A DNA stretch of 10,030 nt from Candidatus Omnitrophota bacterium (GTDB lineage: Bacteria > Verrucomicrobiota > Verrucomicrobiia > Limisphaerales > UBA1319), in NCBI GenBank assembly GCA_023473405.1, contig JAMCZD010000509.1, positions 1 to 10,030 of the forward strand, written 5' to 3'. The notes beneath the pieces are model-generated. The model was not told where the DNA came from, ran no database searches, and saw nothing but the letters and a program-made list of their open reading frames with translations. Positions 1 through 8,349 of the stretch are shown here, one piece after another; positions within the stretch are counted from its first letter, which is position 1, and each line of letters starts with the position of its first letter. Position numbers and translations under genes: made by a program.

Positions 1-407
1 TCTTGCCCTGGTTTCGCCGGAATCAAATGGGCGAAGGAATGCTGCGCGGAACCGTCGCCATCGCCCGTATGATCGCCCAAGACGCCGGGGTTACTCTTTC
101 ACTAAACCCGGCCTTGAAAACCACGAGCTCACGCAATCGCGGACCGGGCCTGTTCCAAACCATTTCCGGCTTGATTATGCTCCTGGTTTTTCTTTCCTTG
201 TTCATGCGCCGTCCATGGTTGGGTTTGTTCCTGGGACCACAGATGCTCGGCGGTGGTTTTGGCCGGGGCGGCTTTCGGGGAGGCGGCTTTCGGGGAGGCG
301 GTTTTGGCGGAGGCGGTTTTGGCGGCTTTGGCGGGGGCGGAGGGGGCGGATTCGGTGGATTCGGCGGCGGCATGTCGGGGGGCGGCGGGGCCAGCCGGGG
401 TTGGTGA
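1..407 (+). CDS. TPM-domain membrane protein, C-terminal part (5' end outside window)
   Basis: This is the 3' part of a gene that begins before the window; the TTG at position 3 is an internal codon, not a start. The first visible residues (QMGEGMLRGTVAIARMIAQ) resemble the last helix of a TPM domain, a fold found in envelope proteins such as YgcG and thylakoid TLP18.3. A hydrophobic segment follows (about 172-225, FQTISGLIMLLVFLSLF), consistent with a membrane anchor. The tail is almost pure glycine and phenylalanine and ends in GGGMSGGGGASRGW, the usual ending of TPM proteins with a Gly-rich tail. The tail DNA contains a 15-bp in-frame repeat encoding F-R/G-G-G-G. A nearby LemA gene supports the call, because TPM and LemA genes are often neighbours. 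The biochemical role of these proteins in bacteria is unclear. Family assignment is fairly sure from the tail and context; the TPM core itself is not visible. Confidence 0.75.
   Translation, partial: LPWFRRNQMGEGMLRGTVAIARMIAQDAGVTLSLNPALKTTSSRNRGPGLFQTISGLIMLLVFLSLFMRRPWLGLFLGPQMLGGGFGRGGFRGGGFRGGGFGGGGFGGFGGGGGGGFGGFGGGMSGGGGASRGW
250..400 (+). repeat. Short in-frame tandem repeats encoding a Gly/Phe-rich tail
   Basis: Imperfect 15-bp units of the type GGCGGCTTTCGGGGA, then GGCGGTTTTGGCGGA, repeat in frame from about 265 to 330. They grade into poorer G-rich sequence up to the stop codon. They encode repeats of FRGGG and FGGGG. This is a low-complexity coding repeat, likely to vary in length between strains, and not an independent element. 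Confidence 0.7.
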
Positions 408-421
408 ATCTGGATGTTAAC

Positions 422-1150
422 ATGAAACCTGAAGATTTAGCGGAACAATTGCAGAGGGCGTTGCCCGCGAACTTGATTAGCGTGATTCTTTACGGGTCCG
501 CCGCCGCGGGCGATTTCGTCGAGAAACGATCCGATTACAATGTCCTGGTCGTGGCCGAGGCGCTGGGATTGACGGAATTGAAGGCGATCGCCCAACTGGC
601 GCGGGCCTGGATGAAAGAGGGGAATCCGCCGCCGCTTTGTTTTACGCTAAAGCGTCTTGAGCGTTCGGCGGATGTGTTTCCGATGGAATTGCTCGATATC
701 AAGGAGAACCACCGGGTGCTATATGGACGCGACGTCACGACCCAACTCAAGGTGGCGCGGACCAATCTGCGTCACCAGCTCGAATTCGAATTGAAGTCCA
801 AGTGGCTCCAGTTGCAGGCCGGCTATGTTCAGGCCGGAAACGACTCGAAAAGGCTGGCGGCGTTGATGGTAAATTCGCTATCGAGTTTCCTGACGTTTTT
901 TCGCGGGGCGTTGCGTTTATTCGAGCAATCCGCTCCATCGGCCAAGCTCGAGGCGATGCAGGCCCTAAGCCGGCACCTTGGCCAGCCCTCGGAAGTCTTT
1001 GAACGAGTGCACGACCTGAAGAGCGGCCGCGCCAGTTGGAAGCAATTGGACATCGAGGAATTATTTCGAAATTACCTCCGGCAGATCGAGGTGGTCATCG
1101 ATGCGATTGATCAATACCCGGAGCAGGGCATTTTGCCGAACCAACCGTAA
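422..1150 (+). CDS. Nucleotidyltransferase-fold protein, 242 aa, with altered metal motif
   Basis: The N-terminal third looks like a minimal nucleotidyltransferase (pol-beta/MNT-like) domain. The strand-turn motif LYGSAAAGDF (residues 23-32) is followed by SDYNVLVV (37-44). Classic members have GS, then DxD; here the second position is Asn (D38-Y-N40), so one metal-binding Asp is replaced. A second conserved-looking block, FPMELLDIKENHRVLYG (86-102), could supply the third acidic residue. The C-terminal half (about 110-235) is mostly alpha-helical and resembles the helical region found behind such domains. The ATG at 422 is chosen because the motif begins soon after it. A GTG at 404 in the same frame overlaps the upstream TGA as GTGA and would add six residues and allow translational coupling. 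The gene sits between TPM and lemA, 12 bp before the latter, so it is probably co-transcribed. Substrate unknown; enzymatic activity is uncertain. Confidence 0.75.
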   Translation: MKPEDLAEQLQRALPANLISVILYGSAAAGDFVEKRSDYNVLVVAEALGLTELKAIAQLARAWMKEGNPPPLCFTLKRLERSADVFPMELLDIKENHRVLYGRDVTTQLKVARTNLRHQLEFELKSKWLQLQAGYVQAGNDSKRLAALMVNSLSSFLTFFRGALRLFEQSAPSAKLEAMQALSRHLGQPSEVFERVHDLKSGRASWKQLDIEELFRNYLRQIEVVIDAIDQYPEQGILPNQP

Positions 1151-1162
1151 CGGAAAGCGCCT

Positions 1163-1692
1163 ATGAATAAAAAATCCTGTCTGATAGCCGCCATTTTAGG
1201 GGTTGTGGTGGTGCTGTTTGTGGCCCTCGGCGTCACGGCAGCGGTGTGGAGTTCTTACAACCGGATCGTGACGCTGGATGAAAACATCGATAGCTCGTGG
1301 GCGCAGGTCGAGACGGTGCTCCAGCGCCGCTACGATTTGATCCCCAACCTGGTCAATACCGTGAAAGGATTTGTCAAGCAGGAACCTTGCCGGAAAAAAC
1401 CGAGGCCGCCAATCAGCTCGAAGGTGCCCTGGGCAGGCTCATGGTGATTGTGGAGCGTTACCCCGAGCTCAAGTCCAACCAGAATTTCCTCGCCCTGCAA
1501 GATGAACTGGCCGGCACCGAAAACCGCGTCGCCGTCGAGCGCCGCCGTTACAACGAGGCCGTCCGCCAATACAACACTGCCATCCGCAGTTTCCCGGGCA
1601 GTTTGGTGGCCGGCCTGTTTGGATTCGGGAAACGGGACGTCTACTTCCAGGCCGAACAAGGGGCACAAAAAGCGCCCAAAGTCGAGTTTTAG
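1163..1692 (+). pseudogene. lemA: LemA-family protein, disrupted by internal deletion/frameshift
   Basis: The gene begins with ATG at 1163. It encodes a short cytosolic N-terminus, one hydrophobic segment (about residues 6-28) and the conserved LemA stretch RRYDLIPNLVNTVKGF, up to VKQE at about 1384. The frame then becomes nonsense and stops at 1447. The correct LemA continuation is in another frame: QAGTLPEKTEAANQLEGAL from 1375, then YPELKSNQNFLALQDEL, ENRVAVERRRYNEAVRQYN and FPGSLVAGLFGFGKRDVYF, ending in KVEF at 1692. LemA proteins normally have about 15 more residues between these parts, so roughly 55 bp seem to be missing. The sequence CAAGCAGGA at the joint is readable in both frames, as if one copy of a short direct repeat remained. 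LemA is a helical membrane protein of unknown molecular role, often beside TPM genes. It may be a true pseudogene, or an assembly or sequencing fault. Family identity is certain. Confidence 0.88.
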
Positions 1693-1694
1693 GG

Positions 1695-1785
1695 TCTCGC
1701 GAAGGGGACGAAGGCAGCGAAGGGGAAAGGGATCAATTTAATAACAGCCTTCGCGCCCCTCGCGGTCTTCGCGGTCTTCGCGAGA
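1695..1785. repeat. Large imperfect inverted repeat with 9-bp periodicity between convergent genes
   Basis: The left arm (1695-1730) starts TCTCGCGAAG and the right arm (1748-1785) ends CTTCGCGAGA, an exact 10-bp complement. Further matching blocks (CGAAG/CTTCG, GCGA/TCGC, GGGG/CCCC) lie inward, around a 17-base AT-rich loop (1731-1747). Each arm is built of 9-bp units. The right arm has CGCGGTCTT twice in tandem (1761-1769 and 1770-1778), and the left arm has GCGAAGGGG at 1699-1707 and again at 1717-1725. It follows the lemA stop by 2 bases and ends 18 bases before the stop of the convergent DUF3160 gene. It could be a two-way transcription end or one copy of a dispersed intergenic repeat. 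There is no clear T-run, so a simple intrinsic terminator is not demonstrated. Confidence 0.7.
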
Positions 1786-1803
1786 AATCTAGCGAGGCAG
1801 GCC

Positions 1804-4404
1804 CTATTCGATGTAATCGGGCACTTGATAGGTTCCGGGCACGAGGTAGCTGCGGGTCCACTCAGGCGAGGGCGGCAGGTTGCCGGCCTTGATGTCGGCC
1901 TTCCATTCGGAGTCGGACTTGCGGGTCACGCCGGGCATCTCGAATTCGTAGTGGCTCAACACCGGTCCGGCATAGACCATACGGTCGGGCCCGTTATCGA
2001 TGGCGATCATCAGGAGATGGACATTGCCCACGCCCTCGTGCAGGACGCAGCCGGGATCGTTGACTATGGGGGCCGGCACGTCGGTGTGGACATCGGCAAC
2101 GAGGGCATCCCATTTGTCCGAGCCTTGGTTTGTATCGGGCGGGCTCGGCTCAAAAATGTTGTTATAGAAAAGACGCGGATACCAGCCGCTATATTCCTTC
2201 ACTCCAAAATAAGGAATGTCCTGCCGTTCGATCAGGTCCTGGAGAAACGCGGTTTCGTCAGGTGACAATGGCTCCTGGGCCAGCTCCTTTCGTGCAATTT
2301 CCCGAAGCGTCATCATGGTATTGGCAAAGGACCGGAAAAGGTATACCTGGCCTTGCTTAAGGCCGGCCAAGTTTACGTCTTTGGGCCACGGCCAACCTTC
2401 GCGATTGACCGTCACAATGCCTTGAAGCGGCAAGGCGGCAACCAAATTGGCCGCCAGGTCCGCCAATTGCCCGAGACGGCCCCAAAAGGCCGGCACCGGC
2501 TCCACAAAACCGTCTGGATACGAGCAAATGATTCCGCCAGTGTAGGACTGCTTGGCATAAAGAATCGTATCATGGCGGAGTTGGGTCCACGAGGCGAGCT
2601 GGGCATTCAAGGACTTCATTGCCCAAGCGCGTGTTTGCATGGCTTGCGGATAGGACGGGTCGGTGGTGGGGGCGGACAGCTCGCGCAAGGCGGCCAGCCA
2701 ACTCATGTAGATGTTGCTATTCCACGCCTCGGTGGTGTGCTGGTCGATGACGGCGCGGGCGGCGGCCAGGTTGTGCGCATAAGGCAGGCCGTCGCGGAAG
2801 GCCCTGCCATCTGAATCCATCATTCGCGCAACCAACTCCGGCACGACCTGGTCGTTGCCGAAAACGGAAAAGGCAACATCCAAGGCGCTGGGAATGCGGC
2901 GCAGCACTTTGTTCCCGTCCCAAATGATATCGTCGTAAACGACCTTCGACAAAGCCCAACTGTCCGGAATGAATTTCTGACCCATGACGGTAAAGGACCG
3001 CGGCAGGCGGATTTGGTCCGGGCCCATGGGTGAATTATAAAAATCGCCGCGGATATTCTGCACGCCCACCTGGCCTTGCTCGATCTCAGCCTGGAGGTTT
3101 TCCAGTGAGGCCAAATCGGGGAGACCGGCCGGCGATTGGACCCCTGCCGCAGCCAGGACATCATTTAATTGACCGAACGTCATCGAATCGGTCCATCCGA
3201 CGAACGCTTGCAGAAGCCAGTCGAACGCAGCCCACGAATAGAATTGCCCGGATTGATTGAGCAGGTGATCGAGGATGACGGCGGTCCCGAGTTCGCGTGG
3301 CGAGGCTTCGTCCGGATTCCCGGCGATCCGCAAGTCGATCCGCCCGCACCACATCATGGCCCGGAAATATCTCTTCAGGGCCTCGGACGCCTCGTAGTGG
3401 CCGCGCACCTTGAATTGTGAGAAGTCCACCGTCCGGAGCCGCCCAAAAAGGTCGAAGTCCTGCAATTGCTGGCTATTGATCGCGGCAAGCGCGGCGGAAA
3501 CGCGCGCATCTTGATTCAACAGCGACGGCTGGGATACACCGGCCAGGAGCGATCGGGCCACGGTCAGGAAAAAGTCAGCATCAAGAATGCTGTCCTTTAG
3601 CGCCCCGCCCTGGTATTGTTGCCAGGTCTCGGGTATCTTGGCCGCCATACCATCGAGGATTTGCCCCAGGGTCGGGGACAGGTAAACCTCTTCCAATTCC
3701 TCCAACACGGAATCGTAAGACCGATGCCAGGCCTGTAAGACGGCATCCGCGGAGACAAAAACCGGCAGGTCACCCGAGTATATCCGGTAAAAGGCATCGG
3801 GAAAGCTATACGATCCCAGGCGCTCGCTTACCACAAACCCGAACTGCTTGAACACGGCCAATTCATCGTCGTTAAGGTGAAAAGCGGGGTTGGCGTTGAA
3901 GTTATCCCAGAACCGAGCCTGGGTCGGGTCCCAGGTAATCCCGGGCAAATACTCATTGGTCAGGGTGTATCGATTCGCGAAATCCTGGGGAGAAATCCGG
4001 CCAATTCGCTCGAGCTCATTCGAAAACGCCGAGCCGTATCCAAAAACCTCCGCCCCACCCTGTCCGGGGGCGACCTGCTCGATGTTCCCAACGACCCGGT
4101 AGAACGCGGTTGGACCCGCTGGATCGAGGGTCAAGCGCAAGGCGTCATAGCTCCCTCCTTTCCCTTCCCGGATACCAGTCGTCACCGAGTCCCAACGGTT
4201 CAAGTCAGCGCTTTTCTGGACTTGAAAAACCGGGTAGACCGTCGCTCCGGACGGCGCCTTCCATCGAGAAGGCCAGCTCAGCTCGATTTGGGCGCCGGCG
4301 GGCTTGATCGCTAAGTTGACGTTACCCTGCGCATTGGCCAGACCAGGGTGAAGAGCTGTTGCGGAAATAGCAAACAGAAGCAGTTGGTATAGCTTCGCGT
4401 TCAT
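1804..4404 (-). CDS. Exported DUF3160-family protein, 866 aa
   Basis: The chosen start (ATG, 4402-4404) gives a clean signal peptide: MNAK, a hydrophobic core of about 15 residues, then a likely cleavage after ANA at residues 23-25 (ANA-QG). No lipobox is present, so the protein should be released to the periplasm or outside. Residues about 28-105 form a small beta-rich domain ending in QVQKSADLNRW...TAFYRVV, a style of leader domain common in Verrucomicrobiota secreted proteins. From about residue 150 to the end it resembles DUF3160: FKQFGFVVSERLGSYSFPDA (186-205), then PVFVSADAVLQAWHRSYDSV (214-233), and near the C-terminus GPVLSHYEFEMPGV. The biochemical function of DUF3160 is not known. 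The frame stays open upstream to an ATG at 4569, but a promoter-like pair just before 4404 and the signal peptide argue for the shorter form. An in-frame ATG at 4429-4431 is the main alternative. It is transcribed alone, divergent from clpB and convergent with lemA. Confidence 0.82.
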   Translation of the reverse strand: MNAKLYQLLLFAISATALHPGLANAQGNVNLAIKPAGAQIELSWPSRWKAPSGATVYPVFQVQKSADLNRWDSVTTGIREGKGGSYDALRLTLDPAGPTAFYRVVGNIEQVAPGQGGAEVFGYGSAFSNELERIGRISPQDFANRYTLTNEYLPGITWDPTQARFWDNFNANPAFHLNDDELAVFKQFGFVVSERLGSYSFPDAFYRIYSGDLPVFVSADAVLQAWHRSYDSVLEELEEVYLSPTLGQILDGMAAKIPETWQQYQGGALKDSILDADFFLTVARSLLAGVSQPSLLNQDARVSAALAAINSQQLQDFDLFGRLRTVDFSQFKVRGHYEASEALKRYFRAMMWCGRIDLRIAGNPDEASPRELGTAVILDHLLNQSGQFYSWAAFDWLLQAFVGWTDSMTFGQLNDVLAAAGVQSPAGLPDLASLENLQAEIEQGQVGVQNIRGDFYNSPMGPDQIRLPRSFTVMGQKFIPDSWALSKVVYDDIIWDGNKVLRRIPSALDVAFSVFGNDQVVPELVARMMDSDGRAFRDGLPYAHNLAAARAVIDQHTTEAWNSNIYMSWLAALRELSAPTTDPSYPQAMQTRAWAMKSLNAQLASWTQLRHDTILYAKQSYTGGIICSYPDGFVEPVPAFWGRLGQLADLAANLVAALPLQGIVTVNREGWPWPKDVNLAGLKQGQVYLFRSFANTMMTLREIARKELAQEPLSPDETAFLQDLIERQDIPYFGVKEYSGWYPRLFYNNIFEPSPPDTNQGSDKWDALVADVHTDVPAPIVNDPGCVLHEGVGNVHLLMIAIDNGPDRMVYAGPVLSHYEFEMPGVTRKSDSEWKADIKAGNLPPSPEWTRSYLVPGTYQVPDYIE

Positions 4405-4414
4405 GGTAACAATC

Positions 4415-4443
4415 AATATAGTCTTAATCATTGTCGTGGTCAA
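4415..4443 (-). promoter_or_regulatory. Sigma-70-like promoter for the DUF3160 gene
   Basis: Read on the minus strand, TTGACC (4438-4443) and TATATT (4415-4420) are separated by exactly 17 bases. These are close to the TTGACA and TATAAT consensus. Transcription would begin near 4408, only about four bases before the ATG at 4404, so the mRNA would be nearly leaderless. No Shine-Dalgarno sequence precedes that ATG, which agrees with this reading. Position is read directly; promoter activity is inferred. Confidence 0.55.
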
Positions 4444-4451
4444 ATGGACTT

Positions 4452-4560
4452 CCGGTTTCGTTGCCGGCGTAGAATCAAACGTCAGTTTGATCACTCTTTC
4501 TCGTGCCTGTTTCGCCGCGGACCTACGGCGAGGGTGAGTCAGAGCCGACTCACATCGGCT
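4452..4560. promoter_or_regulatory. Cluster of short perfect inverted repeats between divergent promoters
   Basis: The middle of the clpB/DUF3160 divergent region contains several palindromes. ATCAAAC and GTTTGAT (4474-4480, 4485-4491) are separated by four bases and look like an operator. TCGCCG and CGGCGA (4512-4517, 4526-4531) form a 6-bp stem. GTGAGTC and GACTCAC (4534-4540, 4547-4553) form a 7-bp stem. AGCCGA and TCGGCT (4543-4548, 4555-4560) form a stem that overlaps the previous one, so those two cannot form together. A weaker CCGG pair lies at 4452-4467. Because both predicted transcripts start outside this region, protein-binding sites are more likely than RNA structures. No CIRCE (HrcA) site is present. 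The regulator is unknown. Confidence 0.4.
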
Positions 4561-4582
4561 GCTTCTCATTCATACCTAGCCC

Positions 4583-4610
4583 TTGACGAACCCGGGGATT
4601 GTTCTATTGA
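4583..4610 (+). promoter_or_regulatory. Possible clpB promoter giving a leaderless mRNA
   Basis: TTGACG (4583-4588) and TATTGA (4605-4610) are separated by 16 bases. The first hexamer is a good match to the sigma-70 -35 box and the second is only fair. The expected transcription start is about 4617, the A of the clpB ATG. The bases just before the ATG have no Shine-Dalgarno sequence, consistent with a leaderless message. CCTTGACGAA also resembles a heat-shock (sigma-32) -35 element, but a matching CCCCAT-type -10 box at the right distance is not seen. Confidence 0.38.
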
Positions 4611-4616
4611 TTACTC

Positions 4617-7226
<2,610 letters not shown>

Positions 7227-7232
7227 GAGTCT

Positions 7233-7250
7233 GCCGATTTGGGAATCGGC
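7233..7250 (+). terminator. Hairpin after clpB, possible terminator
   Basis: GCCGATT and AATCGGC form a perfect 7-bp stem with a 4-base loop, starting seven bases after the clpB stop. There is no T-run after it (GATTGCC follows), so it may act only as a weak or Rho-assisted end, or protect the 3' end of the message. Confidence 0.4.
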
Positions 7251-7393
7251 GATTGCCTCGCTCACTCCCGCTCGCTCGTCCCTGCGAGCCTTGCCTTTGC
7301 TTCGCTCAGGCAATCCCGTTCGCCGCTTCTCAAGCGGCTCAAGTCAGCAGGTTAGGGAAACCTGTACTACATTTTCACGGCACGGACGCCGTG
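7251..7393. repeat. Run of short perfect hairpins in the clpB downstream region
   Basis: Noncoding sequence with closely spaced inverted repeats: GCTCG/CGAGC (7274-7278, 7285-7289); TTGCCT/AGGCAA (7291-7296, 7308-7313), with an outer alternative GATTGCCT/AGGCAATC (7251-7258, 7308-7315); GCCGCTT/AAGCGGC (7322-7328, 7332-7338); CAGGTT/AACCTG (7348-7353, 7359-7364); CACGGC/GCCGTG (7376-7381, 7388-7393). With the hairpin at 7233 this makes about six in 160 bases. The part 7255-7310 is rich in CGCTC/GCTCG words. It may be a degenerate dispersed intergenic repeat or a structured transcript. I see no open reading frame of convincing quality in it. Confidence 0.5.
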
Positions 7394-7409
7394 GGCGACG
7401 AGAAAAAGC

Positions 7410-7447
7410 TTTTCGTTGGCCTGCAATTTGCTTATAGTTTGAGGGGA
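7410..7447 (+). promoter_or_regulatory. Possible promoter and a clear ribosome binding site for the TPR-like gene
   Basis: TATAGT (7433-7438) matches five of six bases of the -10 consensus. At 17 bases upstream, TTTTCG (7410-7415) is a poor -35 box. AGGGGA (7442-7447) is a good Shine-Dalgarno sequence eight bases before the ATG at 7456 and is what fixes that start. The expected transcription start (about 7445) would fall inside the Shine-Dalgarno sequence, which weakens the promoter call; the ribosome binding site itself is convincing. Confidence 0.35.
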
Positions 7448-7455
7448 AACAGTGG

Positions 7456-8337
7456 ATGAACTACATCGTTAAATTAGTTTTGTACGTTTGTCTGTTCGTG
7501 AATGCCAGTGTGTTTGGCTATTGCTTTTACACGAACTACAACCGATTCATGTCCACGCAGGTCAAATTGGCAGACGTTGATACCACCCAATCCACACCGA
7601 CGGCCAACGCGCGCGTGGCCCACCTGAATGGCTCTCGGTATTCGCACTTATTGGTGTATGGCGGATTTTTTTATGAGCGTGGTCTCGGGCTGGGCTTGCT
7701 GGCAGGGCATGACTTTTCCCACTTCGTGGCTAACCGGGTCGGAAGGCTCCTTTACAACGGCGAGGGCGACACCATTAAAGACTCGGATTACGAGTTGGCC
7801 GAAAAGGCCTGGGCCAACGGTAACCCATTGGAAGCCATCCAACTGATGCGCAATTATCTCGAAAAGAATCCCCGTGAGCAGCATGTTGCACTGCGCATTG
7901 CCGAGATTTACGAAAAGGACCTCGCGAATCCCTTGGCCGCCGCGTTGGAATATGAAGAGGTCCTCAAGCAAAAGCTGTCGCCCGAGCAATGGGGATGGAC
8001 CGCCATTCACCTCTGCAATCTCTACTCGAGCAAACTCAATAAGCCGGACAAAACCGTCGCTCTCCTCCGCCGCATCGTAAATGAGTACGGCGAAACCAGC
8101 GCCGCCGAGAAGGCCCGCAAACGCCTCGATGTCCAAGAAGAAGAAGCTGGCACTGAAGAAGAAAGCCCGGGTGAAGTGGAAGTCGAAGAGGCGAAAAATG
8201 TGGAGACCGGGAAGCCCCGGGTTGAGACGCAGAAGAACGAATCGCCCTCGCCCGTGCCGCCGAATAATTTTAACCTGCAAGAACATTTTGACCGGTTCCA
8301 CCAAGGATCGAGCCCTGGAAAACCTGCCAACCAATAA
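7456..8337 (+). CDS. Membrane-anchored TPR-like protein of unknown function, 293 aa
   Basis: I do not recognise a named family. The N-terminus has a hydrophobic segment (residues about 5-25, VKLVLYVCLFVNASVFGYCF) that looks like an uncleaved membrane anchor. A less hydrophobic Gly-rich stretch (64-84) might be a second one. Residues about 112-224 are helical and read as three TPR-like repeats: DYELAEKAWANGNPLEAIQLM..., VALRIAEIYEKDLANPLAAALEYEEVL, and WTAIHLCNLYSSKLNKPDKTVALLRRIV. Such repeats usually mediate protein-protein contact. The tail (225-252) is very acidic, then Pro/Ser-rich, and probably disordered. The start is well supported by AGGGGA eight bases upstream. The stop is 12 bp before the dapL start and in the same frame, so the two are probably co-transcribed. 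Nothing in the sequence ties it to lysine synthesis; the link is positional only. Confidence 0.72.
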   Translation: MNYIVKLVLYVCLFVNASVFGYCFYTNYNRFMSTQVKLADVDTTQSTPTANARVAHLNGSRYSHLLVYGGFFYERGLGLGLLAGHDFSHFVANRVGRLLYNGEGDTIKDSDYELAEKAWANGNPLEAIQLMRNYLEKNPREQHVALRIAEIYEKDLANPLAAALEYEEVLKQKLSPEQWGWTAIHLCNLYSSKLNKPDKTVALLRRIVNEYGETSAAEKARKRLDVQEEEAGTEEESPGEVEVEEAKNVETGKPRVETQKNESPSPVPPNNFNLQEHFDRFHQGSSPGKPANQ

Positions 8338-8349
8338 TCAGCCATTCAC

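Noticed and set aside
250..400. CRISPR-like or mobile repeat in the G-rich region
   Set aside because: The units are in frame, short, without spacers, and encode the expected Gly-rich tail of a TPM protein.
215..421. N-terminal extension of the nucleotidyltransferase frame back to 215
   Set aside because: It overlaps the Gly-rich TPM tail and would encode an Arg/Trp-rich low-complexity stretch, which is the shadow of the GGC repeats. The family motif begins soon after 422.
1825..4314. Plus-strand open frames of 145-153 codons opposite the DUF3160 gene
   Set aside because: Shadows of the coding strand with no family resemblance and no start signals.
4405..4569. Longer DUF3160 start at 4569 (921 aa)
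   Set aside because: The extra 55 residues are basic and unlike a signal peptide, they cover the palindrome cluster, and a good promoter-like pair lies inside them just before the ATG at 4404.
4405..4616. CIRCE (HrcA operator) or a complete sigma-32 promoter upstream of clpB
   Set aside because: No TTAGCACTC-N9-GAGTGCTAA palindrome, and no heat-shock -10 element at a proper distance from CTTGACG.
7253..7459. Small 68-codon frame between clpB and the TPR-like gene
   Set aside because: It runs through the hairpin array, has no ribosome binding site and no family resemblance, and its end overlaps the start of the well-supported gene at 7456.
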